Below are positions 47,439 to 58,921 of a DNA stretch of 64,000 nt, one piece after another. The stretch is from Megamerina dolium. Lineage: Eukaryota > Arthropoda > Insecta > Diptera > Megamerinidae. The stretch spans positions 70,962,418 through 71,026,417 of the forward strand of contig OY978526.1 of the NCBI GenBank assembly GCA_963854835.1. The letters are read 5' to 3'. A model generated the notes under the pieces. It searched no databases. It saw only the letters and a program-made list of their open reading frames with translations, and had not been told where the DNA came from. Every line of letters begins with the position of its first letter. Position 1 is the stretch's first letter. The position numbers and the translations under genes were made by a program.

Positions 47439-49467
47439 AGGGCCTTAAAGTTGACTTCAAGTGATTGAATGTACCCTTCCGACTTTGTCGCTCGAAAAGG
47501 AAAATGGAAACAGATCTAAGTCCATGGAAACCATATTGGCCACTACACTATGTCACACCACATATTTCACGCTTTTTCGTAACCTACGTATACCTCAAAA
47601 AGGTAGAATCTCTGTAGCGCAGAGCATAAGATGCCTTAAATGCATATATGGAATGCGAAAGGTCAACTTTCTACATTTGTAAACATTCTAAGCCAAGGGT
47701 GTTCAACTATTATGCTGCCCTCATACCATTTTAAAATGCGACATTTTTAGAACCATTTATGCCATCCGTTTCAGAGGTAACACATTATTTCACAAAAGAA
47801 CGCAAAATAAATAGCCCTTGTATGAGGTAGAATAAATGCGACATTTTTATGAGAACGGAAAACTCCATTCGTTTTAATTTTGTTAGAAATTAAGCGTTGA
47901 CCATTTTTTGTAAATCGGGAAATTTCCTGGATGGGTTTATAAACCATAACAAATGAGTTGGCTTCTCTGATGCCTACTCGTTTTTGTAATGAGAAAATTT
48001 AAATTGATTACAAAAGAGAATGAATTTGAGGAGAGAGAGAGAGAGAGAGAAAATTTCGTAAGAGTAAAAATGTGAGTGACTTGTGTATAATCTTAATGTC
48101 AGTGTTGTTGTTGTTTCTATATGTACATCATTCTTATTGTTTATATTAATATGAATTAGGTTGATTTTCGCGCCAATTGCTTACAAATGCCTTATCTCAT
48201 CTCTCTCCTTCTTTAAAGCGATTACTGATGTGAATGAATGATTGTGCAAATTTTGCAAAATTACGCCAAATATTTGGGTGCTTACTGGTAATCGACATTA
48301 TCATATGACATTACTGAAAACAACCACTACTTGTAACATTTGTATTTCTGAGTGACGGATGATAGTGGGGCACTAGTTAAATGAATGATGTTAGTCTAGT
48401 AGAGAGTACAACATATGATTAATGCGTTATAGCAGACATGTCAAACCCAAAAGCCTAAAGATTATTTAGAGGTTTTAATTCAATAATTTGAATTATAATT
48501 CAATATAGAATTTTTCATCGAATGCATTCTATAGCATATTGATAGACAATAATTCTCGTTTAGTTCAGTTTAGGCTCGACGTAAAGGGTTAATACTTAAC
48601 TGACGATTAATAGTGCGATTTTTCAACACGTTAAGTAACAGAAAGTAAAGTAAAGTAATGTTAAAAATGTAGTACGATTAGTCAACACGGATAGCTCGAT
48701 CCATATGCTATATAAATAGGAAAGAGATAGCAAGGTTTAGTATAAAATAGAAATATGATAGAGAGAAAAGAGAATGATTCTCATATGCTCCGTTGAAAAT
48801 CTAATTTCTTGTTTGTTCTTTGCACTACGGAATATAAAAATATAATTTCCAATGCGATAGATACACAACGCTCTTGTTTATGTTCTCTTCTTTCTTAAAT
48901 CGACCCATTTAAGGTGGCAATAGAGGTCAGTTTTACGTTCCAAAGCAAGTGATTGCGGACCTCTTCTTTGAATCTGACTCATAGAGCCACACCCTAGAAG
49001 GCAAAAGGAAGCATTACAAGCTTAGTATATAAGGTTTTTGGACTTTAATCAATATATAATTATATGTACATTTACAAAACTTTCTGACCTCTACAAATTC
49101 TGATAAGATTTGTGCTTCTATAATAATACCCCAAGCAAGTTTAAATTCTTTCGGGCTCATTTCATGTAATTCCATTCAAAACCGACAATAAAATTCTTCA
49201 TCGTAATATATTTTATGGCTTGACATCGAATATAGAACAACATTTGGCACCCCATTAATTCGATGAATTGCGTATCTAATCGAGTTAAATGTTTTAAACT
49301 TTTTAGATGTGCTTATCTACATATTGTATACTACTTGCTAATGTGTGCTATAATGTAATATTTTATTCATATATGCTGCACAAGTGCGGATGGTATATTC
49401 ATTCTAATCAGATGTTTGTAATCGCTTTAAGAAAATTCAGAAGATATAGAAAGCTACACGTCGCTTA
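47439..49467. other. No gene seen
   Basis: AT-rich sequence with a GA run at about 48029-48051. No recognisable element. Confidence 0.5.
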
Positions 49468-49700
49468 ATTGTCGGCAAGCAATTGGCAATTCTTCCGACA
49501 GTAACAACTTGCCATGAAAAAGCTTCTAAAACAACTCTGTGACAAAGCTCAGAAAAAGTGATGTCGCAAGTGTTCTGCCGTTCGGAACCGTCTAAAATAA
49601 GTAGGTCCCTTCTAATATTGTCCAAAATTTAAGACGCACAACAGTAATGGAAGAGAAGCTCGACCAATGAGCCCATTGGGGCTTAAAGTGCCACATGTAA
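49468..49700 (+). mobile_element. SINE copy lacking the tRNA head
   Basis: It starts at gtcggcaagcaattggcaat and runs to gtgccacatg with an A-rich tail at 49697. The 5' half is absent. Confidence 0.87.
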
Positions 49701-49859
49701 AAAAAAAAAAAAAACGTAGCTTAAATAGTACATTCGTTCGTTCGGCCATCTGTTTGGCTCCCGTTTGGTTCGTACGATAACTTGAATAACTTTTAAGATA
49801 TTTCAACGAAATTTTGCACAAACTATCTATAATCAAAGGTTAGGGGTGCTAGTGGTTAT

Positions 49860-50460
49860 GGGCATGATGAATTAACGGAATTAGTAACCGACACAGTGCA
49901 AGGAGTGGTTTGTGCCCTTCAAAAAGGGTGATTTTGATATCAAAGACAAAGAACGTTTTGAACAGCTGAAAAAGTTTGAAAACGAGGATTTGGAAACATT
50001 ACTTGACTAAGATTTGGTCGAACCATTATAGGAGAGCTGTACCGACAACAATTGATGCGGTTGAAGAGAGCAATGATCGAGAAATGGCGGGAATATGCGA
50101 CCGGGCACGAGTCGTTAATTTCTCACCATGACAACGCACAGTCACACATTGTTATTCCGGTCAAAAAATATCTTGCTAATAGCGGATGGGAAGTTTAACC
50201 CCACCCGCCTTATAGCCCAGATCTGGCGCCTTCAGATTACCACTTGTTCAGGTTCCATGCAGAACGCCCTTAATGGAATACGCTTCACTTCAGTCACAGA
50301 ATAAAAAATTGGATCGATTCGTTTTTGCCCGTCAAACCGGCCAAGTTCTTTTGGGATGGAATCTATAAATTGCCCGAAAAATGGGGAAATATCATAGTTT
50401 CTGATGGACAATACTTTAAATGACATGGTTTTTACAGAATTCTTAAAAATAAATGATTTT
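49860..50460 (+). pseudogene. Decayed mariner transposase (plus strand)
   Basis: The plus strand gives KKGDFDIKDKERFEQLKKFE with a following NEDLETLLD (N-terminal region). It then jumps to LMRLKRAMIEKWREY, ISHHDNAQSH (second Asp) and HPPYSPDLAPSDYHLF (third Asp). The middle, including the first catalytic Asp, is deleted, and a stop precedes the HPPYSPD block. Confidence 0.85.
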
Positions 50461-50689
50461 TAAGCGGTTTTTAATTCACACACCCAATAGCTCCTGTACA
50501 AAGTCGCAGAATTTTTCGATAATTTAAATTGCCATAACTTACATAGACCTTCGTCGAGAAAATTAGAGTAAACATTTTTGCAAGAAATTAGCGAGCCACA
50601 TCTATTATTTAATGTGGATTCCATACAAAGTGGAGACTTTTTCTAAACGAGAAACCTCAATAACTTACATATTACGATCATAGTGGGTA

Positions 50690-51600
50690 ATTTAAAAAGT
50701 ATCCATGGATTTTTTGGTACATTTTTGAACAAAAATTTTCTATATTGAAAATCAATTTTCATCAAGTACATATGGGCCAGTATTATGTATGGCCTTTTGA
50801 TATTTTTTGGGTAACTTCATAATTCCAGAAGCGGAATATAATTCCGGTGTAGAACTGTTGTGGTTTATAAACGAAAAACTTGGCCAAGTGATTTTTAGCG
50901 GCTCTTCGGACGGCCAGTTTTACTTTTAAGAGCGTTTTGAAGAGACCGAAACAAGTAGTAATCAGACGTTGTAAGATGCGGGCTATATGATGGATGCATC
51001 AAAATTTCGCAACCAAGTTCCGTCAATTTGCACCGAGTCATTAAAGATATGTGTAGCCTGGCATTGTCATGATGGAATACAACACCTTTTGTGCTGTCCA
51101 ATTCTGGTCCCTTTTCCTTGATTGCTTCGTATAAGCGATCGAGTTGCAAGCAGTAGAAATTAGAATTAACCATTTCACCTGGTTTTAGCAGCTCGTAATA
51201 GACAATTCCCTTCCAATTCTACCAACCACTCAATAAAACCTTGTTTGCTGTCAATCCAGGTATTGAAGTCGTTTGTGAAGGGTCTCCGGGGTTCGGTTCT
51301 CGTATATAATTCTTTTTTCATTGTTCGTAATGATTCACTTTAAAAATGGTTCGATTTCGTTGCATTTCAGCAGCATGGTAATTCAATCAATCAAATTTCT
51401 TTACGTTAATTCATGTAGCATCCAAACATCGAGCGTCTTTGCGTAGCCTGCTCTATTTAGATGATTCCGAACTGTCACGTAGTTGATGTTTAGTGCCTCC
51501 GCTATCTCCTGGCAGCTTGCGTGTCGGTCTTCTTTCACTAGTTTCAAAATTTCATCGACTTTTATATTTTATTCTATATTTTAATCGTTTAAGAGCCTAC
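50690..51600 (-). pseudogene. Decayed mariner transposase (minus strand)
   Basis: The minus strand shows an HTH-like region near 51500, WV-HEL at about 51420, VVFHHDNARLH (second Asp), HPSYSPHLTTSDYYLF (third Asp) and GIMKLPKKYQKAIHNTGPY (C-terminus). Many stops and frameshifts occur. Its far end is abutted by MITE copy 3 at 51608. Confidence 0.83.
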
Positions 51601-51607
51601 CCTAATA

Positions 51608-52131
51608 GCCTAGACAGACGGCAGCCTAATTCCGGATTACCGAGTTAATTCGAATTAACTCGGGCATTAAGTGCAGCTAATCCGCATAAACTCTATGAGT
51701 TAATTCTCAAAATAAAAGAGGATTAGGGCAATTTGCATTGGCAACACTGCTGAAAATTGTCTATTATGAATTTTTCTCCATCCATTTTACAAAATATTAG
51801 GTGTGTCCGCTAACGAAAAACTTTCAACAATTGTTTACAGTTTTCAACATGAAAAGTGTTGGCGAACAAATAAATCCAGCTGTCAATTATGAACGGTGAA
51901 TGTCAATTTACAAGTTTCTGATAGTTTTCAGTTCACGTACTTCTTGTAGATTTTCTCATATCGAGAGTGACAGATGACAGAAATTGATAGTGATAGTAAT
52001 GCAAGTGAGCAGATCTAATAAAACAGCAATCAGCCGTTTAGTTAATCCGCAATACTGCCGTCTGTCAGGTTATTATTTTATTCGGATTAAGTGTGCCGGT
52101 AATCCGGAATTAGGCTGCCGTGTGTCTAGGC
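51608..52131 (-). mobile_element. TA-flanked MITE, copy 3 (524 bp, reversed)
   Basis: Same family as copies 1 and 2 in the opposite orientation; the palindrome gagttaattcgaattaactc is near the left end here. TA on both sides (51606-51607 and 52132-52133). Confidence 0.88.
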
Positions 52132-52133
52132 TA

Positions 52134-53081
52134 TAACGTTCGTTTACTTGTGAAGATCGTTCGGCCTAGACCGACTGTAAAGTTACTTCATTTGATTAAA
52201 TTTTTTTCGTTTACAATTTATTTAATTTATTAACATATTTATTTTTATTTTAATATGTCATAAATTTGTTTTCAAACACTTAGCATTTAGCATCCTCCCC
52301 TACTACATAGAAGAAATATATAATTTTTTTTTTTTTGTTTGCGAAAATTTCTCAAAATATTATGGTGCGTAAACATTGCGTGTATAGGTGTATGTATATA
52401 TATGTATTGTGATTACCATTACTATGTATAGAAGCGAGAGAGAGAGAGAGAGTACCGGCTTATGTGCGTAATGCCACGGTTTAACATTGCGTATACGTGA
52501 TTTCAAGTTCAAAGTCTTTTTTTTTTGCTCTCATGCGTGAATAAGTACAATATTATTTTTTCCGGTCATTCACTCGACTACGTCTATCTACTGTACGTAT
52601 ATACGCACTATAGGCTCTTATTGTTGCTATTGGGAAATATTTTTTAACGTATAGTTAGAAATTATTGAGTATATCTCTGCATAGAACAATTATCATATCG
52701 CATGCTTTAAATATGTTTATATGTGAACATTTGTATATACTAAATACCTCATTGATTATTATTAGAATTAAAATTGAGTTAGAATAAGAATGGTAACCAT
52801 GTACATACCAATGGTATTTATTAATAGCAAAAATAATAAAAATAATACATACCACAAGCTAAAATGAGTGAATTGTTTTAGCTGAAAGAGGGTGTAAAAC
52901 ATAGCAATAGTGTAAGACGGAAAGAGAGTTGCCAAATTTGCCATTATTTATTTTCTAGAATCTAATTCTGGTACGTTTTGGTGCTAAGTATTGCGTATTG
53001 CTCTAGAAAAAAAGATACTCAGACACACGTGGCATGAAAATAAATGAGATCCACTTGAAAAAATAAATAACTATAATAATA

Positions 53082-53112
<31 letters not shown>

Positions 53113-53369
53113 AATATGTTTTTATGTGTGTGTGTCGATGTGTATGTTTATATTTCTATTTTATTAAATATGCCAGTACAGAAGGCAATGGACTCTATCC
53201 ATGTATAGGGGGATTTTTGTTAGAGTGAAGCACTTTAAAATTTGAAAAAAAAAAAAATACAAAATCTAACGTTTGTTTTTTTAAGAACTTGAGAACTTTG
53301 AACCAAAATTAAAGAAAGAAATATTATTGGAATATCTGTTAGATAATTTCATGCAATTTATTTTTAAAA
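52134..53369. other. No gene seen; microsatellites
   Basis: GA run at about 52435-52452 and a TAA run at about 53085-53112. Nothing else is recognisable. Confidence 0.5.
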
Positions 53370-53539
53370 TATTATTTCGAGCATATATCCACCACGGTTA
53401 CAAGTTACATGCTCCATTCGATCTATCCAATTTTTGACCAGTTTTTGCAATAAATCTGGCAGGATTTCATCAATGGTGGCTTAAACTCTTCAAGTGGCTT
53501 CCAACACTTCAAGAGTTGCTGGTTTGTTGGCATAAACTA

Positions 53540-53825
53540 ATGACTTCAAATTTTTTTTCCTCCTTTAAACTCCTAATTGGAGCATAGGGCCCCCACAAAG
53601 CTTCTCCATCGCACACGGTTTTGGACAGTTGTTCCATCGCTCTCCCATGTGATGCTGGAAGCAGCTAGTTCTCCTAAGGTTGACCTTCTCCAGGTGTTTC
53701 TTGGCCGTCCGCGGCTTCTGCTCCCTTGCGGGTTCCACTCAAGCGACATTCGCGTGATGCTATCCGGCTGCTTCCTTAGCATGTGGTCAATACAGCGCCA
53801 ATCCAGTGCCAATCCAGTGACTTAA
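53540..53825 (-). pseudogene. 3' end of a second non-LTR family inside the mariner
   Basis: The minus strand reads LRKQPDSITRMSLEWNPQGS, then RSRGRPRNTWRRS and RWRSFVGALCSN, a typical LINE C-terminal region, followed by an A-rich tail. Both sides show tgactt, probably part of a short target duplication. The same family occurs at 58922-59650. Confidence 0.82.
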
Positions 53826-54008
53826 CATACCCCCACAAAAAAGCAGTCAAGAGGTGTTTAATCGCACGAACAAGGAGGCCAACTAACAGGACCGCCTCTG
53901 AAAAGAAAATTGGCACCCAATTGATTTTGCAATAAGTCGATTGTTTATTTCACGCACTGTATGGCATATAGCCTCAAGTGTCGTCGATGTTTAGCTGATC
54001 GTTTTGTA

Positions 54009-54365
54009 AAAATAAATAAATATGTGGCACTTAAAACCCCAAAAGGGTTCTTTGGCCGAGCTTCTCTTCCATTACCGTTGTGCGTTTTAAATTTTGAACA
54101 GTATTAGAAGGAACCTACTTATTTTAGCCGGTTTCGAATGGCAGAATTTTTTGCGACATTACCTTTTCTGAGCTTTGGCACAGAGTTCTTTGTAGAAGCT
54201 TTTCCATGGCAAATTGTTACTGCCGTAAGAATTGCCAATTGCTTGACGACAGATGGGTTCGATGTTCGAAAGAAAAATCTTTTCGATATATAAACCGGGG
54301 ATTAAAATCACAACCTACAGATCAGAAGGCCAACAGACTAACCACTGAGCTACGGCACTCATACG
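54009..54365 (-). mobile_element. Full-length SINE nested in the mariner
   Basis: Minus-strand copy from aaataaatatgtggcac to ccactgagctacggcactca. The 15-bp duplication gctgatcgttttgta / gctgatcattttgta lies at 53994-54008 and 54366-54380, with one difference. Confidence 0.92.
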
Positions 54366-54717
54366 GCTGATCATTTTGTAGAAACAAAAAATCTGTTAGC
54401 AAGGCTCGATAATGCTCGCCATTTACTGTAACGGCTACTCCGTCCTCATAGCGAAAGTACTAAGAGCCGATGATGAACCACACCAAATAATAAATTTTAA
54501 TGGATGCAATGGTGATTCAAGGACATCTTGAGGATTGTCTTCGCTCCGTATACGGCAATTTTGTTTTTGAACATAACCGTTCAACCCAGAAATCATGTCG
54601 ACCATAAAATGGACAAATTGCTCTATGAACTTTGCGAACTTATATAAGCGCTATGTGAGTTATAAAACGATTCGACTCGATGAGGGCTGGTCGACCTGAA
54701 CGTTGGTCATCTTCAAG

Positions 54718-55380
54718 TGAAAAATCTCCGGAATGAAAATTGTCAAACTAATTCCGACAGGGTCTTTCTTTTAAGACTTTCTCACCAAATACATCGCGTA
54801 ACTTTTTAGTAATACCTTTTAACAAAAATATGCACAATTTCCTCCTAAAGTCAAGTAAGACTGACAGCTAATAAATGTCAAAATGATTAAAAAATATCTA
54901 ATCGGCAATTTCTTAGTTGCCAACCCTATATTTATTTGAGTGAAAAATCTCCGGAGCAAAATTTGTCAAACTAATTCCGACAGGGTCTTTCTTTTAAGAC
55001 TTTCTCACCAAATACATCGCGTAACTTTTTAGTAATACCTTTTAACAAAAATATGCACAATTTCCTTCTAAAGCCAGGTAAGACTGACAGCTAATAAATG
55101 TCAAAAGGATTAAAAAATATCTAATCGGCAATTTCTTAGTTGCCAACCCAATATTTATTTGAGTGAAAATTCTCCGGAGCAAAATTTGTCAAACTAATTT
55201 CGACACGGTCTTTCTTTTAAGGCTTTCTCACCAAAGATATCGCATAACTTTTTAGTAATACCTTCTAACAAAAGTATCCGCAATTTATTGCTAAAGTCAA
55301 GTTAGACTGACAGCTAATAAATGTCAAAAGGAATAAAACATTTCTCATCGGCAATTACTTAGTTGCCAACCCAATAATAT
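54718..55380. repeat. Three 223-bp direct repeats at the mariner end
   Basis: Units begin at 54718, 54941 and 55164 (tgaaaaatctccgga or close), exact spacing 223. Each ends in tttcttagttgccaacccaa-like sequence, whose complement ttgggttggcaactaag has the look of a mariner terminal repeat. The terminal region of the adjacent mariner therefore seems to have been triplicated in place. Confidence 0.85.
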
Positions 55381-55632
55381 TATAATGAGGTTTTCGATAT
55401 TAGAAGAAGACAAAACATCCATTTAAAAAAACTACTAATTACTAACGACTAATGTTATTATTACTGATATAGGTTAGAGATATGTTTCATATATGTTAGA
55501 TGTAGGTAATAATGTCAACTATCGTAAAAGCCATAATAAGATCAACAATTCAATAATTACGTATCATCGCAAATTACTTATGTCCGAGTATAAAATCGAA
55601 TTACATCATATACAAAGTGAATATTACTAAAT

Positions 55633-56424
55633 ATGATGACCAATGGGAAGCTACTCTACATAAATCTATTAATATTATTAATAATATTACAACGAATTCA
55701 GAAGGTAAGAAATAACCATCTGAATTTTAAGTAAAAAGCTTATTACATTTATTAAAGTCATGACAATTTATTTTTTGTACATAGATCAATACATTGCTAC
55801 GATTTACCAATGTAAATTGTACATTATATGATCAAAGTGTTGTTGAAATTAAAGAATGCCGCATTAAAGCTGTAGACCGTCAACGAGCTCCTATCTCAAT
55901 AAAAATTCATGCTAAAAAGGCCATAAATATATTCGGAGTAAGTAGATATTTATACAAACATAACCCTAAATAACGTAACGTAAGTATGGTTCTTTGTAAT
56001 ACTCAGCTTCATTTCAAACTAATGAAAAAAGCAAACGGTTGGCATCCCTTTCTGTACGATATGACAGTAGATATGTGTGATTATTTTCGACGACCCAAAA
56101 AATATATGGTACTTTTTTTGATATTGAATGAAGTAAAGAATCATATCAATTTCAATCATACCTGTCCTTATAAGGTAAGCAGCTTTCTGGTATATACATA
56201 CATTTAAAAAAATAAAAAACGCTTTAAATGGTATTTATTTGAATAAGCCTGGCGAAGATTTCATTGTGGATTCATTTGAAATAAATGATTCGGGATTTTT
56301 AACCAAATTTCCAATCGATATTGGTGAGTATGCAATAGTATCTATGTGGTATGCGAATGAAAAGTTATTTCTGTCAACGGACATCAGTCTCAGTTATATG
56401 GATTATAAAAAGATCAATAAATAA
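55633..56424 (+). CDS. Secreted DUF1091/DM8-type protein, four exons
   Basis: Exons 55633-55704, 55785-55937, 56007-56174 and 56248-56424 (stop included) join in phase 0 through introns of 80, 69 and 73 nt with gtaaga, gtaagt and gtaagc donors. The 189-residue product starts with MMTNGKLLYINLLILLIILQ, a clear signal peptide. FTNVNCTLYD, IKECRIKAVDRQR, LMKKANGWHPFLYDMTVDMC, HTCPYK, FPIDIGEYAIVSMWYANEKL and LSTDISL then follow the insect DUF1091 (DM8, ML-related lipid-recognition-like) pattern with its spaced cysteines. No stop or frameshift breaks it, so it is probably a living gene. The function of most members is unknown; some act in chemosensory tissues. The acceptor of exon 4 (atttgaataag) is weak. 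AATAAA words follow at 56411 and about 56478. Confidence 0.85.
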
Positions 56425-56545
56425 ATTGTACATCTCTTCTAGTTTCTAGAGTTGTTGTAGCTAAGAATAATAATACAAAATAAAAATGTTATTATTATAG
56501 CAAAAGAATGGGACAATGTTGCATACTTTTCATTCCTTCCAAATA
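56425..56545. other. Short spacer after the DUF1091 gene
   Basis: Contains likely polyadenylation signals for the upstream gene and ends in the TA target of the Tigger element. Confidence 0.5.
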
Positions 56546-56871
56546 CAGTAAAAACTCGATTCTTGCACATACTCGCTTTTTGCACACCTCGATACTTGCG
56601 ACACGAAAATTTTTCCCATTACGTACTCAGTACTTGCAACTTTCGAAAAAGTTGACCTCTATACTTGCACCTTTCATTTACAAACGTTTTTACAGTTGCA
56701 TTTTTTTTGTTTGTCCTTCACTTTTTGTTTATGTAATGCGTGTATTGTGAAAACAGTTCGGGGAAGTCCCGGATAAAAAGTTTGTTGGACGAATGAACAT
56801 TGTTCATATGTACATATGTATGTCAGAATGAATTGTGTTGAGCCAGTGTGAAGTTGACATCTGCGTACAAA

Positions 56872-57363
56872 ATGCCAAAGTTAAATTTTACTGTGCTTAC
56901 AATAAAAGAAAAAGCTGACATTTTGAAGAAACTAAATGAAGGAGCTAAAAATTTTAACGTCCATAGAACAACAATAAGCCGTATTAAAAAAAATGAACAG
57001 TCAATAAAGAAGTTCGTCATTCAATCTGAATCCGGCCCAGGCAAAAGAAAGACGCTCAAGGTCTCCGAGTTTCCGAAAATGGAAAAAGCATTGTTTAAAT
57101 GGTTTGTAAATCAAAGAACGAAAAACTTACCAATAACAAGTGATATGCTGAAGGACAAGGCCAAGTTATTTCATGCCAAAATCCAAGAAAAACCTGATGG
57201 CTTCAACGCCAGCAATGGTTGGGTTGCCAATTTAAAAAAAAAACATGGAATTCGAATTCTCAAAGTTTGTGGGGAAAAATTGTCGAATAAGAATGAGTGT
57301 ATCATCCCCTTCTTCGATAAACTCAACGAGAAAGTGATAGAGTTAGAGGAAATCATAAAGTAA
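56872..57363 (+). pseudogene. Tigger transposase, DNA-binding half
   Basis: The frame opens at 56872 (MPKLNFTVLTIKEKADILKK), giving the CENP-B-type N-terminal helix-turn-helix, then KFVIQSESGPGKRKTLK and a second HTH_Tnp_Tc5/CENPB-like domain (LFKWFVNQRTKNLPITSDML, NGWVANLKKKHGI). It ends at a TAA after EEIIK. The nine-residue upstream extension to 56848 is less likely. The catalytic segment that should follow, with the first Asp, is missing. Confidence 0.88.
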
Positions 57364-58334
57364 AATTAATGGTTTTTGGAAAAGCAGCAAATCCACGTTC
57401 ATGAAAAAACTTTACTGATATTCCTGTTGTCTACAAAGGAAATAAAAGTGCATGGATGACGTTGGCCTTGTTTGAAGAATGGTTTCAAAGAACATTTGTT
57501 CCAGAGGTATGTATATTTTATGTCAAGAGAGAGCTCAAACCCTTTTTCAATGTAAAATTTTTGAAATAAACAGGTAAGAGAGTTTCTTCGTAGTCAAAAC
57601 CTACCACCCAAAACACTTTTGCTTATTGATAAGAATTAATGAGCCTTGATGGTCAAATATCGGTTATGATGTTGCCTCCAAATTGCACTGCACTAATCCA
57701 ACCCATGGATCAGAATGTTATTAGGCTCACAAAACTTAGCTACAAGAAAAGCCTTTTAAGTCACATTGTGGGTTGTGAACGAACCATTGATGAATCACTG
57801 AAAAATATCAATTTGAAAGATGCATTATGTTTTTTAGCAAGTGCATGGAATGCGCTAAGTGAAACTTCTATTCGATCATCGTTTAAAAAACTGTTTGAGA
57901 AACCATCTGGATGGGATAATGAAGATGTCATTCCACTTTCTGAGCTACGTTTACAGCTAGTTGATGATGCATCTAATATTCAAACTATTACAACGTTGCT
58001 CCAAGAAATAGAACCAATGCAACAAATATCCTACACTGAAATCGATCAATGGATTACCGAACTCAATACAGATTGTACAGAATTGAATGAAGAATATTGT
58101 GCTGACGAAAACGAAGCAATTAGTGAAGACATAAACGACGTCGTGTTCAATACGAAAAAAATTTCTTCAACGGAAGCTATATCAGCGTTTAATATTTGTT
58201 TGGAATGGGCAGAGCAAAACAATGTTTCCCTAGATGATGTTATGATACTTCAGAGGCTCCGAAGCAGCGCAGTACTTAAGAAGCAAGTCTTCACTAAACA
58301 AACGCGAATAGAAAATTTCTATAAAAAATCATAA
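57364..58334 (+). pseudogene. Tigger transposase, catalytic half, with a putative 67-nt intron
   Basis: After the deletion the code resumes as LMVFGKAANPRS, FTDIPVVYKGNKSAWM and EEWFQRTFVPE. A stretch gtatgtat...aaacag at 57507-57573 behaves as an intron. Then come VREFLRSQNLPPKTLLLIDKN with the second catalytic Asp, a broken joint at about 57635, and ISVMMLPPNCTALIQPMDQN with the third Asp (frame 57639-58334). The C-terminal region is Glu/Asp-rich. A stop (TGA, near 57404) interrupts the NPRS-KNFTD block, so no active protein is likely. Confidence 0.82.
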
Positions 58335-58518
58335 ACTCTCAAATTATATGTAGTAAGAAACTATAAACCAAAATAAATATAAGTTATAAATAGTAGTATA
58401 ATGTATCTACTTACTTACTACCTTTTATCATTATATGAAATCACTTCGGTACTTGCTACCACCTCAAAACTTGCACCGGACCCGGTTTTCATTGCGAGCA
58501 AGAATCGAGTTTATACTG

Positions 58519-58921
58519 TACTAGTATTCTGACTTCTACTACCGAACATCTTGTTTATCAGGGTTGATATTATTGATCCAGCTGTTGAGCAACTAACTGT
58601 CAATCGAAAGCTTTTGTCCTTTGCAACTGTCCAATTACCGTAAAATTATGCTCAATTTTTCTTTTTGTCACAAAAATCTAGTAGCAGCGATGACATTTCT
58701 AACATTACAACCGATGTTGCATGAAATTCATAAATGGAGGTGCACGATTTTGACCTGCACTATCATCTTAAACTGCCGTCGATTTGTCAAAGCAAATATA
58801 TTAACCATCACATAATTTTTCACAGCATATTATCTTTTCTCAAACGTCAGCGTGATGATCCGAAAATCGATCTGACTATTTTTAGAGTAGTAAAAAAAAT
58901 TTTTAACCCACTCTAAGTTCT
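58519..58921. other. No gene seen
   Basis: Unrecognised sequence between the Tigger element and a LINE fragment. Confidence 0.45.

Larger units (their letters stand above)
53370..54717 (-). pseudogene. Mariner-superfamily element interrupted by a LINE fragment and a SINE
   Basis: Minus-strand reading: scattered N-terminal parts at 54380-54710, then TIDLLQNQLGANFLF and PVSWPPCSCD-TPLDCFF (third Asp) at 53830-53990, and the C-terminus TIDEILPDLLQKLVKNWIDR with MEHVTCNRGGYMLEIIF at 53380-53500. The same family lies at 60020-60900. A LINE fragment (53540-53825) and a SINE (54009-54365) are inserted. Stops are present throughout. Confidence 0.82.
56546..58518 (+). mobile_element. pogo/Tigger-type DNA transposon with TA target and inverted repeats
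   Basis: The ends cagtaaaaactcgattcttg and the complement of caagaatcgagtttatactg match with one difference, flanked by TA (56544-56545 and 58519-58520). Subterminal sequence carries several acttgcac/cttgcaact words at both ends. The element is 1973 bp and contains a transposase with a lost segment. Confidence 0.92.
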
